Assembly: GCA_937928755.1 (NCBI GenBank)
Contig: CALEZI010000028.1
Span: forward strand, 1-21,430
DNA length: 21,430 nt
From: an uncultured Rhodanobacteraceae bacterium
GTDB lineage: Bacteria; Pseudomonadota; Gammaproteobacteria; Xanthomonadales; SZUA-5
Direction: 5' to 3'
The first letter of the stretch is position 1, and each line of letters begins with the position of its first letter. The translations under genes were made by a program, and so were the position numbers. Below the pieces are notes generated by a model. It was given only the letters and a program-made list of their open reading frames with translations. It did no database searches and had not been told where the DNA came from. Shown here piece after piece: positions 6,966 to 15,400 of this stretch.

Positions 6966-7939
6966 CGCGGCTTTCCGGACCGCGTGGGCCTCGAACTGAC
7001 CACATACAACGGCCTGCCCATGGCGATGCCGAGCGTGATCGCCAGGTATTCGGCGATCACGCCCAGCGACATCAGGATCACCCCGGAGAAGGCCGAGATC
7101 ACGATCAACAGCGAGGTCCAGCCCGGCACCGTGTCGTTGGTGAAGTACTTGCCGTAGATCGCGTAGGCGGAGAGTCCGAACGCCAGGAACAGCGACACGA
7201 CTCCCATCAGGGTGATCAAGCGCAGCGGTCGCGTGCCCGAGGTCAGGATCAGCGTCCAGAAATGGTGCAACAGCTTGAGCCAGGAATAGCTGGACCTGGG
7301 CTCAAGTTCACTGCGCAGTTGGACCGGGCAACTGCCGATTCTGCCCACCATCCAGAACAGGCCCACGTCGAGGTAGACGCCATGCCCGCAATAGGCGGCG
7401 AGCGTGCGCGCCGTTTCGCCGTCGATCAAACGATAACTGTTGAACAGCACCTTGCCGTCGCTGCCGAGCAGTCTCGCGGCGATGCGTTTTGCGCTGCGAC
7501 TGGCGAAATTGCGCAGCCAGCCGTGCGGCGGCGGATTGGTGGGGCGCGCGTACACCAGTTGCAGCGAAGCCTGGTGGGCGACATCCAGCATGCGTCCGAT
7601 ATCGGCCGTGTTCTGCTGCCCGTCCTCGTCGATGGTCACGACCCAGTCGCCGGTGGCGCTGGCCATGCCCGCCATGGTCGCCGCATGTTGCCCGTAATTG
7701 CGCGAGAGCCAGACGATGCGCGCGAATGGACAGGTCAGCGCGATCTGCTCGAGAACCGCGTCGGAGCGATCCGGGCCGCAATCGTGGACCAGGATCACCT
7801 CGCAAACCCGAAAGTTCAGGCCACCCGGGGTCGTTTGCTGCTCGGTCAGCGGCCGGATTTCCGCGAGCACGGTCGGCAGCGTCTGCTCGCCGGCATAGAC
7901 CGGAATGACGATCGAAACACGAATGCTGGTGGGGCTCAT
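6962..7939 (-). CDS. GT2 polyprenyl-phosphate sugar synthase-like (DPM1/GtrB family)
   Basis: The 325-residue protein has an N-terminal GT-A domain: VSIVIPVYAGEQTLP, VHDCGPDRSD (Asp53), SRNYGQHAATMAGMASATGD and VTIDEDGQQ (Asp104-Glu-Asp106, the metal/UDP-binding DXD equivalent). Two C-terminal membrane helices (about 239-263 and 276-302) match GtrB/ArnC/YkoT enzymes, which attach a sugar to undecaprenyl phosphate at the inner face of the membrane. It lies 36 bp after the methyltransferase stop and overlaps the SDR by 4 bp in one operon. The product would be a donor suited to a GT-C enzyme such as the one at 4270. No flippase (GtrA-like) gene is seen here. Confidence 0.9.
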   Translation of the reverse strand: MSPTSIRVSIVIPVYAGEQTLPTVLAEIRPLTEQQTTPGGLNFRVCEVILVHDCGPDRSDAVLEQIALTCPFARIVWLSRNYGQHAATMAGMASATGDWVVTIDEDGQQNTADIGRMLDVAHQASLQLVYARPTNPPPHGWLRNFASRSAKRIAARLLGSDGKVLFNSYRLIDGETARTLAAYCGHGVYLDVGLFWMVGRIGSCPVQLRSELEPRSSYSWLKLLHHFWTLILTSGTRPLRLITLMGVVSLFLAFGLSAYAIYGKYFTNDTVPGWTSLLIVISAFSGVILMSLGVIAEYLAITLGIAMGRPLYVVSSRPTRSGKPR

Positions 7940-7975
7940 GCGGTGTTTTCCTGCGGTTTCGTCGTGCGCGGCAGG

Positions 7976-8704
7976 TCAGCGCCTGACCACGGCGATGAGC
8001 GATACGCCAAACGGGAAGGACAGATAACGCAGCAGCGACGACTCGATCCCGAAGATCCGCGTGAGCGCCGCGTTGACGTGACGGTTGGGCAATTCCAGAT
8101 CGCGGGCGCCGCTGCGGTTGAACAGCCGGTTGAGGGTCCGCACGAACAGCGCAACGGGAAACAACAAGGTGTTGAAGTAGGAAATGCGGTCGATCGCAAA
8201 ACCCGCCTGGCGCAGTTTGGCCTCGAGTTCGGCGCGGGTGTAGCGCCGTTTGTGCTGATTGATGTCGTCGAACTCGGTCCACAGGAACATGAAGGCCGGC
8301 ACGGTGATGATCGCCATGCCGCCGGGCACCAGCCGCGAGCGAATCGCCCGCAGCGATTCGACATCGTCATCGATGTGCTCGATGACGTCGAGTGCCGTGA
8401 TCAGGTTGAAGGATGCGGCGTCGTAGGGGATCTGATCCGGCAATTGTCCGGCGCGAACGCTGCCGCCGAAGATTTCCCGGCTGAGCACGATCGCCGCGTC
8501 GGCATTGTCCATGCCAGAGGTCTCGCCGAACTGCCCCAGCGCATTCAGCATCAGACCGGCACCGCAGCCGATATCGAGTACGCGGGAGTCATCGGGCGTC
8601 TGGAAATGCCTTGCGATCATGTCGACGACGATCTTTCGGCGCGCAACAAACCACCAGTGCCTTTGTTGCACGCTGGAGAACAGCCGGTACATCTCGATAT
8701 TCAT
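7976..8704 (-). CDS. class I SAM-dependent methyltransferase
   Basis: The 242-residue protein starts with QRHWWFVARRKIV, common to a group of glycan-associated methyltransferases (HWWF...RR). SAM motif I is VLDIGCGAG (42-50), with GMDNAD for the acidic ribose-binding residue and LDVIEHIDDD for motif II; VPGGMAIITVPAFMFLW is motif III. The start at 8704 is supported by AGGAGG on the minus strand about 12 nt upstream; a longer ORF reaches 8764 but adds arginine-rich unconserved residues. It is the first gene of the operon with the GT2 and SDR. It may methylate a sugar, a lipid carrier or a quinone-like small molecule; context favours a glycan role, by inference. Confidence 0.85.
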   Translation of the reverse strand: MNIEMYRLFSSVQQRHWWFVARRKIVVDMIARHFQTPDDSRVLDIGCGAGLMLNALGQFGETSGMDNADAAIVLSREIFGGSVRAGQLPDQIPYDAASFNLITALDVIEHIDDDVESLRAIRSRLVPGGMAIITVPAFMFLWTEFDDINQHKRRYTRAELEAKLRQAGFAIDRISYFNTLLFPVALFVRTLNRLFNRSGARDLELPNRHVNAALTRIFGIESSLLRYLSFPFGVSLIAVVRR

Positions 8705-8833
8705 TTCAGCCGTCGCCCTCCTGCGAGTCCGGCGAGCGACGCCGATCTGCTCGCGAATCCGCATTGCCGACTTGCGCGAAATCCCGGCGCGAGCGATTGT
8801 GCTCGCCCGATTTCGCCACGCCGTTCGACTGCC

Positions 8834-10102
8834 ATGCGTACTGCCTGCCCGTCACTGCTGCTCGGTTGCTCCCTGCTGCTGGCAATGGCTCGCGCCGGCG
8901 CGGCGCCGAACGCCCTGCCAGACTACCTCAGCTTCCAGTTGCAGGCGCGCGGCGGCGCCAGCGTCGCGCCGGCGCAGTTCAACCTCTCGGCCGGCGCGAG
9001 CGTCGACAGCGCCACGGTCGACCTCGACGATGCCGGCAGAATCGCCGCGCGCGTGCGCGTGCCCACCGGGCAGCCCGGCGACGATGGCAATCGCCATGTG
9101 TTCGTCGGCCAGAACGGCACCGGCTTCAATGTCAGCGAGGGTCCGGTCGGATCGTCGATCAGCGCGCCGCGCGTGGCGGCGGACGGCAAGGTCTGGTTCG
9201 CCGCCAACCTCGCCGGTGGCGGCGCGGCGGCCGGAATCTACCGCTACGATCCAGTCAACTTGAGCACCGTGCGCGTGACCGGCTTGCCGAGCGGCACGAT
9301 GTCGTATTTCAGCGCGCGCGGCAATGCGGCCGGGCAAGTCGGCTATCTCGCGGAGTTCGCGTCCGGCAGGGCCTGGGTGTCGTTCGCGAGCGCGGCTGCC
9401 GATGTCCATCTCGAGGACCGTTCGCGCAACGCCGCCAGCCCCTACATCCTCCTGTTGCCACCGAGCTTCGACGAAGAGCGCTTGATGGCTGGCAAGGTGG
9501 TGCTGTTCAGCGGAGGAAACGAACGGATCGTCGCCAAGGACAATCGCATTGGCGATGCCGTGGTGCTCGCGCGCACCGTGGGCGAGGATGCCGGATCGCC
9601 CTTCGTGGCCTTCGACGACGAGGTCGGGATGTCGCGCACTGGCGGTCGCGTGGCCTTCGTCGCCGACCTCGTGGACGGCGCGCGCGGCGTGTTTCGCAGC
9701 GATGCGCCGGGCAGCATCGTCGAGATCGCGCGCACCGGCGACCCGGGCCTGAGCGGCGTCGAGTTCATTGCGCCAGCGGTCAATGACGACGGCCTGGTTG
9801 CTTTCCGCGGTGTCGACAGCAACGGCAAGGAGGCGCTGTTCGTCGCTGACGATGCCACGCTGCGCCGCGTGATCGGCCGCGGCGACCCGATTGCGACCGA
9901 CCTCGGGCCCGGCCGCATCGACCAGGACAATGTGAACACCGTGGCGTTGGTCGGCGGTCTGGCCATCAACGCGGCTGGCGACATCGCGTTTGCGGCTGCA
10001 CTGACGCCAGTCGCCAACAATCAGATCGAATGGGGCACCGGCATCTACATCGCGCGCGCCGGCAACCAGATCATCCACGCCGACGGATTCGAGGGTCCCT
10101 GA
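8834..10102 (+). CDS. secreted NxxGxxxAF-repeat protein with DGFE tail
   Basis: The 422-residue protein has a signal peptide (about 1-23, hydrophobic LLLGCSLLLAMA, cleavage near AGA-AP). The body is beta-rich, with repeated N-x-x-G-x-x-x-A/G-F-like units: NAAGQVGYLAEF (164-175), SRTGGRVAFVADL (268-280), NDDGLVAFRG (317-326) and NAAGDIAFAAAL (379-390), each followed by an IY/VF/LF strand. This is the pattern of the choice-of-anchor NxxGxxxAF tandem-repeat surface proteins, whose function is unknown. The C-terminus ends HADGFEGP, a tail I associate with other xanthomonad secreted proteins, by recollection and not verified. The ATG at 8834 is chosen because it gives a signal peptide; upstream codons in frame cover the divergent methyltransferase. 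No enzymatic motif is seen. Confidence 0.75.
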   Translation: MRTACPSLLLGCSLLLAMARAGAAPNALPDYLSFQLQARGGASVAPAQFNLSAGASVDSATVDLDDAGRIAARVRVPTGQPGDDGNRHVFVGQNGTGFNVSEGPVGSSISAPRVAADGKVWFAANLAGGGAAAGIYRYDPVNLSTVRVTGLPSGTMSYFSARGNAAGQVGYLAEFASGRAWVSFASAAADVHLEDRSRNAASPYILLLPPSFDEERLMAGKVVLFSGGNERIVAKDNRIGDAVVLARTVGEDAGSPFVAFDDEVGMSRTGGRVAFVADLVDGARGVFRSDAPGSIVEIARTGDPGLSGVEFIAPAVNDDGLVAFRGVDSNGKEALFVADDATLRRVIGRGDPIATDLGPGRIDQDNVNTVALVGGLAINAAGDIAFAAALTPVANNQIEWGTGIYIARAGNQIIHADGFEGP

Positions 10103-10201
10103 ACCGCAGCGCAGATAGGGCTTTGGTCTAAGCCTTGATGACCATCAACTCGCGGCGCAGGGCCGGGCACTACGGTTGGCGTACATTTCCGAGGATCCGC
10201 C

Positions 10202-11062
10202 ATGCCAGTCGATCTGTACAAGTCCAACAATCATCGCTGCATTGCCTTCAACGACCTCGTGCGAGGCGACGAGGGCGTGCAGGCCAATCAGTTCCTGATC
10301 CTGCACGATCGTTATTCGGCACTGATCGATCCGGGTGGCGCGCTGCTGTACACCCCGGTGTCGCTGGCGGTCGGGCGCTATGTGCCGCTGAAGAGCCTGA
10401 CCTGGATCTTCGCCTCGCACCAGGATCCGGACGTGATCGGGTCGGCCGATCGCTGGCTGATGTACACCGATGCCACCATCGCGTGCTCGCAACTGTGGGG
10501 TCGCTTCGTGCCGCACAGCGTTCCGCATTACGTCGACACCGGGCGCAAGGATCGCTACCTGCTGATCCCCGATGAGGGCGCCGACCTGCCGCTCGGCGAC
10601 AGCGTGATCCGGGCACTGCCGGCGCACTTCCTGCATTCGGTCGGAAACTTCCAGTTCTACGACCCGCTCAGCAAGATCCTGTTTTCCGGCGATCTCGGGG
10701 CGTCGATGGTCGACGAGTTCACGCCGGTCACGGCGGCGGAATTCGACGCCCACATTCCGACCATGGCTGGATTCCACCGCCGCTACATGGCCAGCAATCG
10801 CGCCTGCGTGGTGTGGGCCGACATGGTCCAGGGCATGGACATCGAGATGATCGTGCCGCAGCACGGGCGGCCGATCCAGGGCAAACCCGGCGTGTTGCGC
10901 TTCATCGACTGGATCCGCAATCTGGAATGTGGAACCGACCTGATGACCGGTCCGGGTCGTTTCCGCGAAGGAACGCGGTCGGTCGCGGACGCCAAACCGC
11001 GTGGACCGCGCGTCCAGGTGCTGCATCCCCCGCGATCGAATCCCTTCGAGGGCGTGGGCTGA
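10202..11062 (+). CDS. metallo-beta-lactamase-fold protein, diiron flavoprotein/ODP-like
   Basis: The 286-residue protein has an MBL fold with the metal motif ASHQDPD (His73, Asp75, Asp77), then His145 (AHFLHSVGNF), Asp164 (FSGDLGAS) and His221 (VPQHGRPI). This spacing follows the H-x-E-x-D ... H ... D ... H set of flavodiiron proteins and oxygen-binding ODP domains: His145 to Asp164 is 19 residues, as in that family. Here the usual glutamate of HxExD is an aspartate, and no flavodoxin domain follows, so it is closer to stand-alone ODP-like sensors or oxidoreductases. Likely roles are O2/NO binding or reduction; none is proven. The convergent yceI gene begins 34 bp after its stop. The start ATG has only a poor Shine-Dalgarno. 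Confidence 0.83.
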   Translation: MPVDLYKSNNHRCIAFNDLVRGDEGVQANQFLILHDRYSALIDPGGALLYTPVSLAVGRYVPLKSLTWIFASHQDPDVIGSADRWLMYTDATIACSQLWGRFVPHSVPHYVDTGRKDRYLLIPDEGADLPLGDSVIRALPAHFLHSVGNFQFYDPLSKILFSGDLGASMVDEFTPVTAAEFDAHIPTMAGFHRRYMASNRACVVWADMVQGMDIEMIVPQHGRPIQGKPGVLRFIDWIRNLECGTDLMTGPGRFREGTRSVADAKPRGPRVQVLHPPRSNPFEGVG

Positions 11063-11096
11063 AGCGTGCGGCCGTGAAGCTGCGCCGATCCGCGCA

Positions 11097-11690
11097 TCAG
11101 TCGGATCCGCCCAGCGTTGCCACGATGCTGAGGTAGACCTTGTCGGCGAGCGTGCGCCGGTATTCGTGCATGCCGAAGCGCGAGCGTTGCAGCACGCCGT
11201 CGACGGTCACCGTGCAGGGCTCCGGGAAATCCGGGCGGCAACTGCCGAGCGCAACATCGAAGCGCACGCGGCGGGTGATACCGCGTACCGTCAACGTGCC
11301 CGGCAGCCCCAGGTTTCGGGCGCCCGACAACGCAAAAGGGTCGGAGCGGAATTCGATCCAGGGATGCTGTGCCGCATGGAAGAACGCCGGCGACAGCAAC
11401 AGTTCGACGTGATCGCGATCCTTCATCCGGACGCTGTCGACGCGCAGGCGTACCTCGATGGTGGCGCTCTGACCGTCGGCGGCGAGTCGCAGGCTGCCGT
11501 CGATGTGGTCGAAATGGCCGCGCCGGTGCAGGATCCAGAGGGCGGCGACATCGAATTCGACTCGTGCGATCGAAGCGTCGATCGGATAAGTGCGTGGCGC
11601 CTGGGACGCGCCACCGCTGTCGGCCACCGCCTCAGCAGCGATCGCGCACAGCAGCGTCGCGAGCAGCCGACGCGGCGCTTGATTGCTCAC
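11097..11690 (-). CDS. YceI-family periplasmic lipid-binding-like protein
   Basis: The 197-residue protein has a signal peptide (RLLATLLCAIAAEAVA, cleavage near residue 23). The mature part starts RTYPIDASIARVEFDVAAL and carries the YceI signatures GHFDHIDGSL, LTVRGITRRVRFDV and RSRFGMHEYRRTLADKVYLSI; the usual mature length is about 170. YceI proteins are periplasmic, lipocalin-like beta-barrels that bind isoprenoids or similar lipids. It lies 15 bp after the sixA stop on the same strand and is therefore likely cotranscribed with it. It is convergent with the MBL-fold gene. Confidence 0.92.
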   Translation of the reverse strand: MSNQAPRRLLATLLCAIAAEAVADSGGASQAPRTYPIDASIARVEFDVAALWILHRRGHFDHIDGSLRLAADGQSATIEVRLRVDSVRMKDRDHVELLLSPAFFHAAQHPWIEFRSDPFALSGARNLGLPGTLTVRGITRRVRFDVALGSCRPDFPEPCTVTVDGVLQRSRFGMHEYRRTLADKVYLSIVATLGGSD

Positions 11691-11705
11691 GCGGCATGCA
11701 CCCGC

Positions 11706-12188
11706 TCACGGCCACCAGAACTCGACCAGTTCGGCGCAGCCCGGCTCCAACGGGCTGCCGGTCGGCAAACGCAGGCGTGCGATCGATCCTGTCGGCATGC
11801 CGCGGCCGTCGGTACTGCGTCCGTCGGCGAGCAAGGTCATCAGGGTCTCCAGCCCCGGGTTGTGTCCGACCACGAACAGCGGCGACGCCGGACGATGGCG
11901 GTCGATCAGGGCGATGAGTTCGCCAGGGGTCGCCTCGTAAATGCCGGGCTCTTCGACGATCTCGATATCGGGGAGGCGCGAACGCAGCGCGGCCAAGGTC
12001 TGGCGAGCGCGCGCGGCGGGCGAACACAGCACTCGTGCGGGGCGCAACTGGTGCTCGATGATCCACGCCGCCGCGGCCTCGGCCTGGGTGAATCCCAACG
12101 TCGACAACGGCCGGTCCTGGTCCCGGTTGCTGGCGGAATCGCGCTCGGCGTGCGCGTGCCGCACCAGAATCAACTCTTCGCTAGCCAT
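11706..12188 (-). CDS. sixA: phosphohistidine phosphatase SixA
   Basis: The 160-residue histidine phosphatase has the RHG motif as VRHAHAERD (Arg10-His11, His11 the phospho-acceptor) and the second conserved His109 in VVGHNPGLE, with LCSPAARARQT as the arginine-containing middle motif. SixA-type enzymes dephosphorylate phosphohistidine in proteins such as phosphotransferase/HPt domains; E. coli SixA acts on the nitrogen PTS protein NPr. The start at 12188 (MASEEL) is preferred over 12194 and 12227 because GGAG on the minus strand lies 8 nt upstream of it. yceI follows 15 bp downstream. Confidence 0.9.
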   Translation of the reverse strand: MASEELILVRHAHAERDSASNRDQDRPLSTLGFTQAEAAAAWIIEHQLRPARVLCSPAARARQTLAALRSRLPDIEIVEEPGIYEATPGELIALIDRHRPASPLFVVGHNPGLETLMTLLADGRSTDGRGMPTGSIARLRLPTGSPLEPGCAELVEFWWP

Positions 12189-12316
12189 CTGCATCTCTCC
12201 GATTCTGACGCCTGAGTCTGGAGCCAACGCGGGCGCCGGACAAGCCTCTTGCCGAAACCTGATAACACATTGATTCTAGATGCTTTTGATGTTTTCGCCA
12301 TGGGCGAATCCGCAGT

Positions 12317-12338
12317 TTGCGCAGGCAAGGTGCGCAAA
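12317..12338. other. hairpin in the protease/sixA spacer
   Basis: TTTGCGCA and TGCGCAAA form an 8 bp stem with a 7-nt loop. It lies between the protease terminator-like hairpin and the sixA start. It may be an operator or a second 3' structure; no T-tract follows in either direction. The spacer 12228-12493 holds this, the hairpin at 12456-12483, and an AT-richer stretch about 12262-12300 that may contain the sixA promoter (minus-strand TAGAAT at 12274-12279). Confidence 0.4.
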
Positions 12339-12455
12339 ACGCCAATGACCAAGGGCCATCAAGCCACCCTCTCGCTGCCGAGCATCCTCGCGTCCTGTAC
12401 GCCCCTTCGCGTCCTTGGTCTCCCCGATACAGTCCTCGGTGTTGCCTCATCGAAG

Positions 12456-12483
12456 GTTCGCTGCGCGAACAGGCGCAGCGAAC
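12456..12483 (-). terminator. likely terminator hairpin of the protease gene
   Basis: GTTCGCTGCGC and GCGCAGCGAAC pair perfectly over 11 bp around a 6-nt loop. The hairpin lies 10 nt beyond the protease stop on the minus strand. There is no T-tract after it, so it may be a 3' stabiliser or a Rho-assisted terminator rather than a classical one. Confidence 0.55.
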
Positions 12484-12493
12484 ACGACTATGC

Positions 12494-15400
12494 TCACTCC
12501 TGTGCCGGCAACACCGGGGTCAGAATCGAGATCGGCACCTGCTCGCGATCCCACTGACCGATCAGCGGCGCCGGCAGAACGAAATCCGTGGTGAGGACGC
12601 CCGTCGTCGGCGCCAGAAAACTGCGCCGCATGCTTCCGGCAGATTGCTCCGAATCGAAGAAATCGAGCCAGCCGCAGCTTGGGCAATGCACCTTGTACGC
12701 AGAAGTCGGCAAGTCCCCGGATGCGGCCGCCGTGGCGTTGGTCACCAACCAGCGCGGTTCGCCAACGCTGTCGTAGAGATACGTGGTGATGAACTCGCGG
12801 GCGACCGAGTCGGCAACGAAACTGTCGTAGGTCTGGCCCCAGCCATCCTCCTGGCCGTAGAACCAGGTGCCGGTGCGGTTCGGCGTCGCACTGGCCAGCC
12901 CGGCGAAGCCGTGGGTGAGAATTTCGGTGCCGCCTTCGGCACTGGCGTCGAGGAAGTAGTTGAACACCATCTTCTCCGGCGTCACGAACTGCAAGCGTGC
13001 GGTGCCGATGGTCTGGTTGGCGACTCTGAAGCTGCCCGAGGCGATGTCGCGGGTGACCTTGAGGATGGGCGCCACCACCTGGTTGTCCTGCACCCGGCCC
13101 TGAATGATGTACCAGGTCGGGGTGCGGTCGGGCTTGCCGGTGTACCAGGCGGCAAAAAACAGCGGCAGTTCGCCGGGCACCGGCACCACGTGCGAAACCA
13201 GACCGTTTCCGGGTCGCCGGGCATTGAAGAAGGTTCCAGCGCGCAGGTTCACAACCGGCGCCGGGCTCAGCGGACAATTGCTGGTGACATCGCAGTTGGC
13301 GTCGTCGCCGACCAGAAACTCGTAGGTGCTGGTGAGGAAATTGCCGGAATTGTCGTCCGCGGTTCCGGCAAGTCCGATGCGGTAGCGGCTGCCGCACGCG
13401 GCGCCGGGATCGACGCTGAAGAAGGTCGCAACGGTGGTGGTCGCCTCCGGCTCCAGCACGCCGGGACTGCTCAGCGCGTTTTCCAATCGCAGTTTGCTGA
13501 TGTCGCCCGACGGCGGCAGATGCTGTGGATGGAAATAGCAAACTGCGCTGGACGGCAATACCCGTGGCGCATCGCAACTGGAGGTCAACTGACGCCCGGC
13601 GACCGCGGGATCGAGAATGCTGATGGTTGCGCCGTCGCCGCTGCCGGGAATGGCATTGCGATACTGGTAGGCGATCTGCCCGGTCTGCGGATAGACCACC
13701 GCCTGGAAATCGAAATCGCCACTGGCGGTAGCGCCGGAATACAGGCCCATGTTGTTCCACTGGAACACCACGCAGCGCTGTTGCTGCGGCGCCACGGCGG
13801 ATGGCCGCGGACATTGGGCGAATGCCGCCCAGCGCAGGCTGCCCGCGACCAGGTCGTCGTGCAGGACCTGCAGGCGCGGGCCGTTGTTGTCGCGCGAAGG
13901 CGTGGCCCCGCAGTTGTTGTCGAAGTCTTCGCCGGTGGTCGTCGGCGAGGTGCCGATGTAGCCGTTGGTGCTCATCACCACCTGCGACACGTTCTGGCCA
14001 TAGAAATTGAAGGTGCCATTGACCGCAGCCAGGTCGAGTACACCGCTGCGCCCGTCGTCATTGGCCGGGAACGTGCCCGACGCGGTCAGTTGCAGCGGCG
14101 CCACCTGGTTGCTGATGTCGATGAACTGATAGGCGCATTGCCCACCCTGGGTGCTATCGGTGAGCGCGTAACCGAAGCTGTCGCGTGGCGCAATCGCGAT
14201 GCTGTCGGCATTCGCCTTGGAGAACAGGCTGAGGGCGTCGGCCGCGGTTGCGCGCAAGCCGGCATTCAGCAGCGGCGTATCCAGGCGCCAGCGTTCCCCC
14301 GGCTCGATCACGCTGTCGCCGTCGCCGCAGACCTGCGTCGGCTGACCCAGAGTGCCTTGTGGGCGCACCCGGTGGGCAATCACGTTGACCGCCCGCTGCA
14401 CCGTGGCGGCGCAGCCGCTGCTATCGCGCACCTGCACCGAGGCGTTGAACTGGATCTGGCGGTTGAAGCGCGCGGTCAGCGTATTGTCGGTGGTGGTCTT
14501 GTCGGTCACGCCATCGCCGTCGATATCCCAGGCGAAGGTATAGCCACCGCTGCCGCCGCTGGCGCTCACCGTGTACAGCAGATCGCTGCCCGCGATCGCC
14601 GGATCGGCGCTGGTCGTCAGCGTTGCCGTCGGCGCATCGCAGGTACCGGTACCGTTCAGCGTTTCGGCGCCGAGCGCGCCAGGGTCCAGATGGTCGGACA
14701 GGCGCGTCGACGCGCTGCCACCCCCGGTCCACGAGGTGAACAGTCGTCCGTAATAGTCGGCATCGTTGTTGCCGCAGGCTGCGAAGCCGCCATGCAGCGT
14801 GCCGACCAGGCGCTTGTCCGCGTTCCAGATGCCACTGCCGGACGAGCCGCCCTCGGTGGTGCCGAGATCCCAGTCGAAAACCTTGAGGTGAGTGGTGACG
14901 TTGCCGCCCGGGCTCGGCTCGTAGTCGCTGATGGCGAGCGCGTCGTTTTCGAAACTGATGCGCTTCTCGTCGCCGGCCGGATGGTGTATCGCAACCGCCA
15001 GCGGCGGCGCGATGTCGCGTCGATCCCAACCGGACCAATAGGCGTCGGCGGCCGCGGGTGGGGCCTGCGCCAGGCGCAACAGCGTCATGTCCGAGGGCGC
15101 ATACGTGGCGACCAGACTGGCGCCGCTCTGCGTTGCGGCCGCGCTAGTCGACGGCAACGGCACGCCGTTGGCTGGCGTATTGACCACGCGGCAGGTGGGG
15201 CTTTCGTATTTCCAGTAGACCACCACCGTGGCGGCTTCGGCGGGCGTGTCGAGACAATGGTTGGCGGTCAGGAACAACGGATCGCGATCGCCGTTGCTGC
15301 GATTGACCAGTTGCCCGGTGCACAAAAAACTGCTGCCGCCGCTGCTGAAGGTGAAACGCCCGACCGAGCGGATCTGCTCGCGCCAGGCGTCTCCCTGGGT

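Noticed and set aside
7262..8833. Longer upstream extension of the NxxGxxxAF-repeat protein
   Set aside because: It would run through the methyltransferase and GT2 genes in antisense, and the signal peptide begins only at 8834.
10117..10136. Terminator after the NxxGxxxAF-repeat gene
   Set aside because: Only a 7 bp stem with one G-T pair (AGGGCTT / AAGCCTT) and no T-tract; too weak to call.
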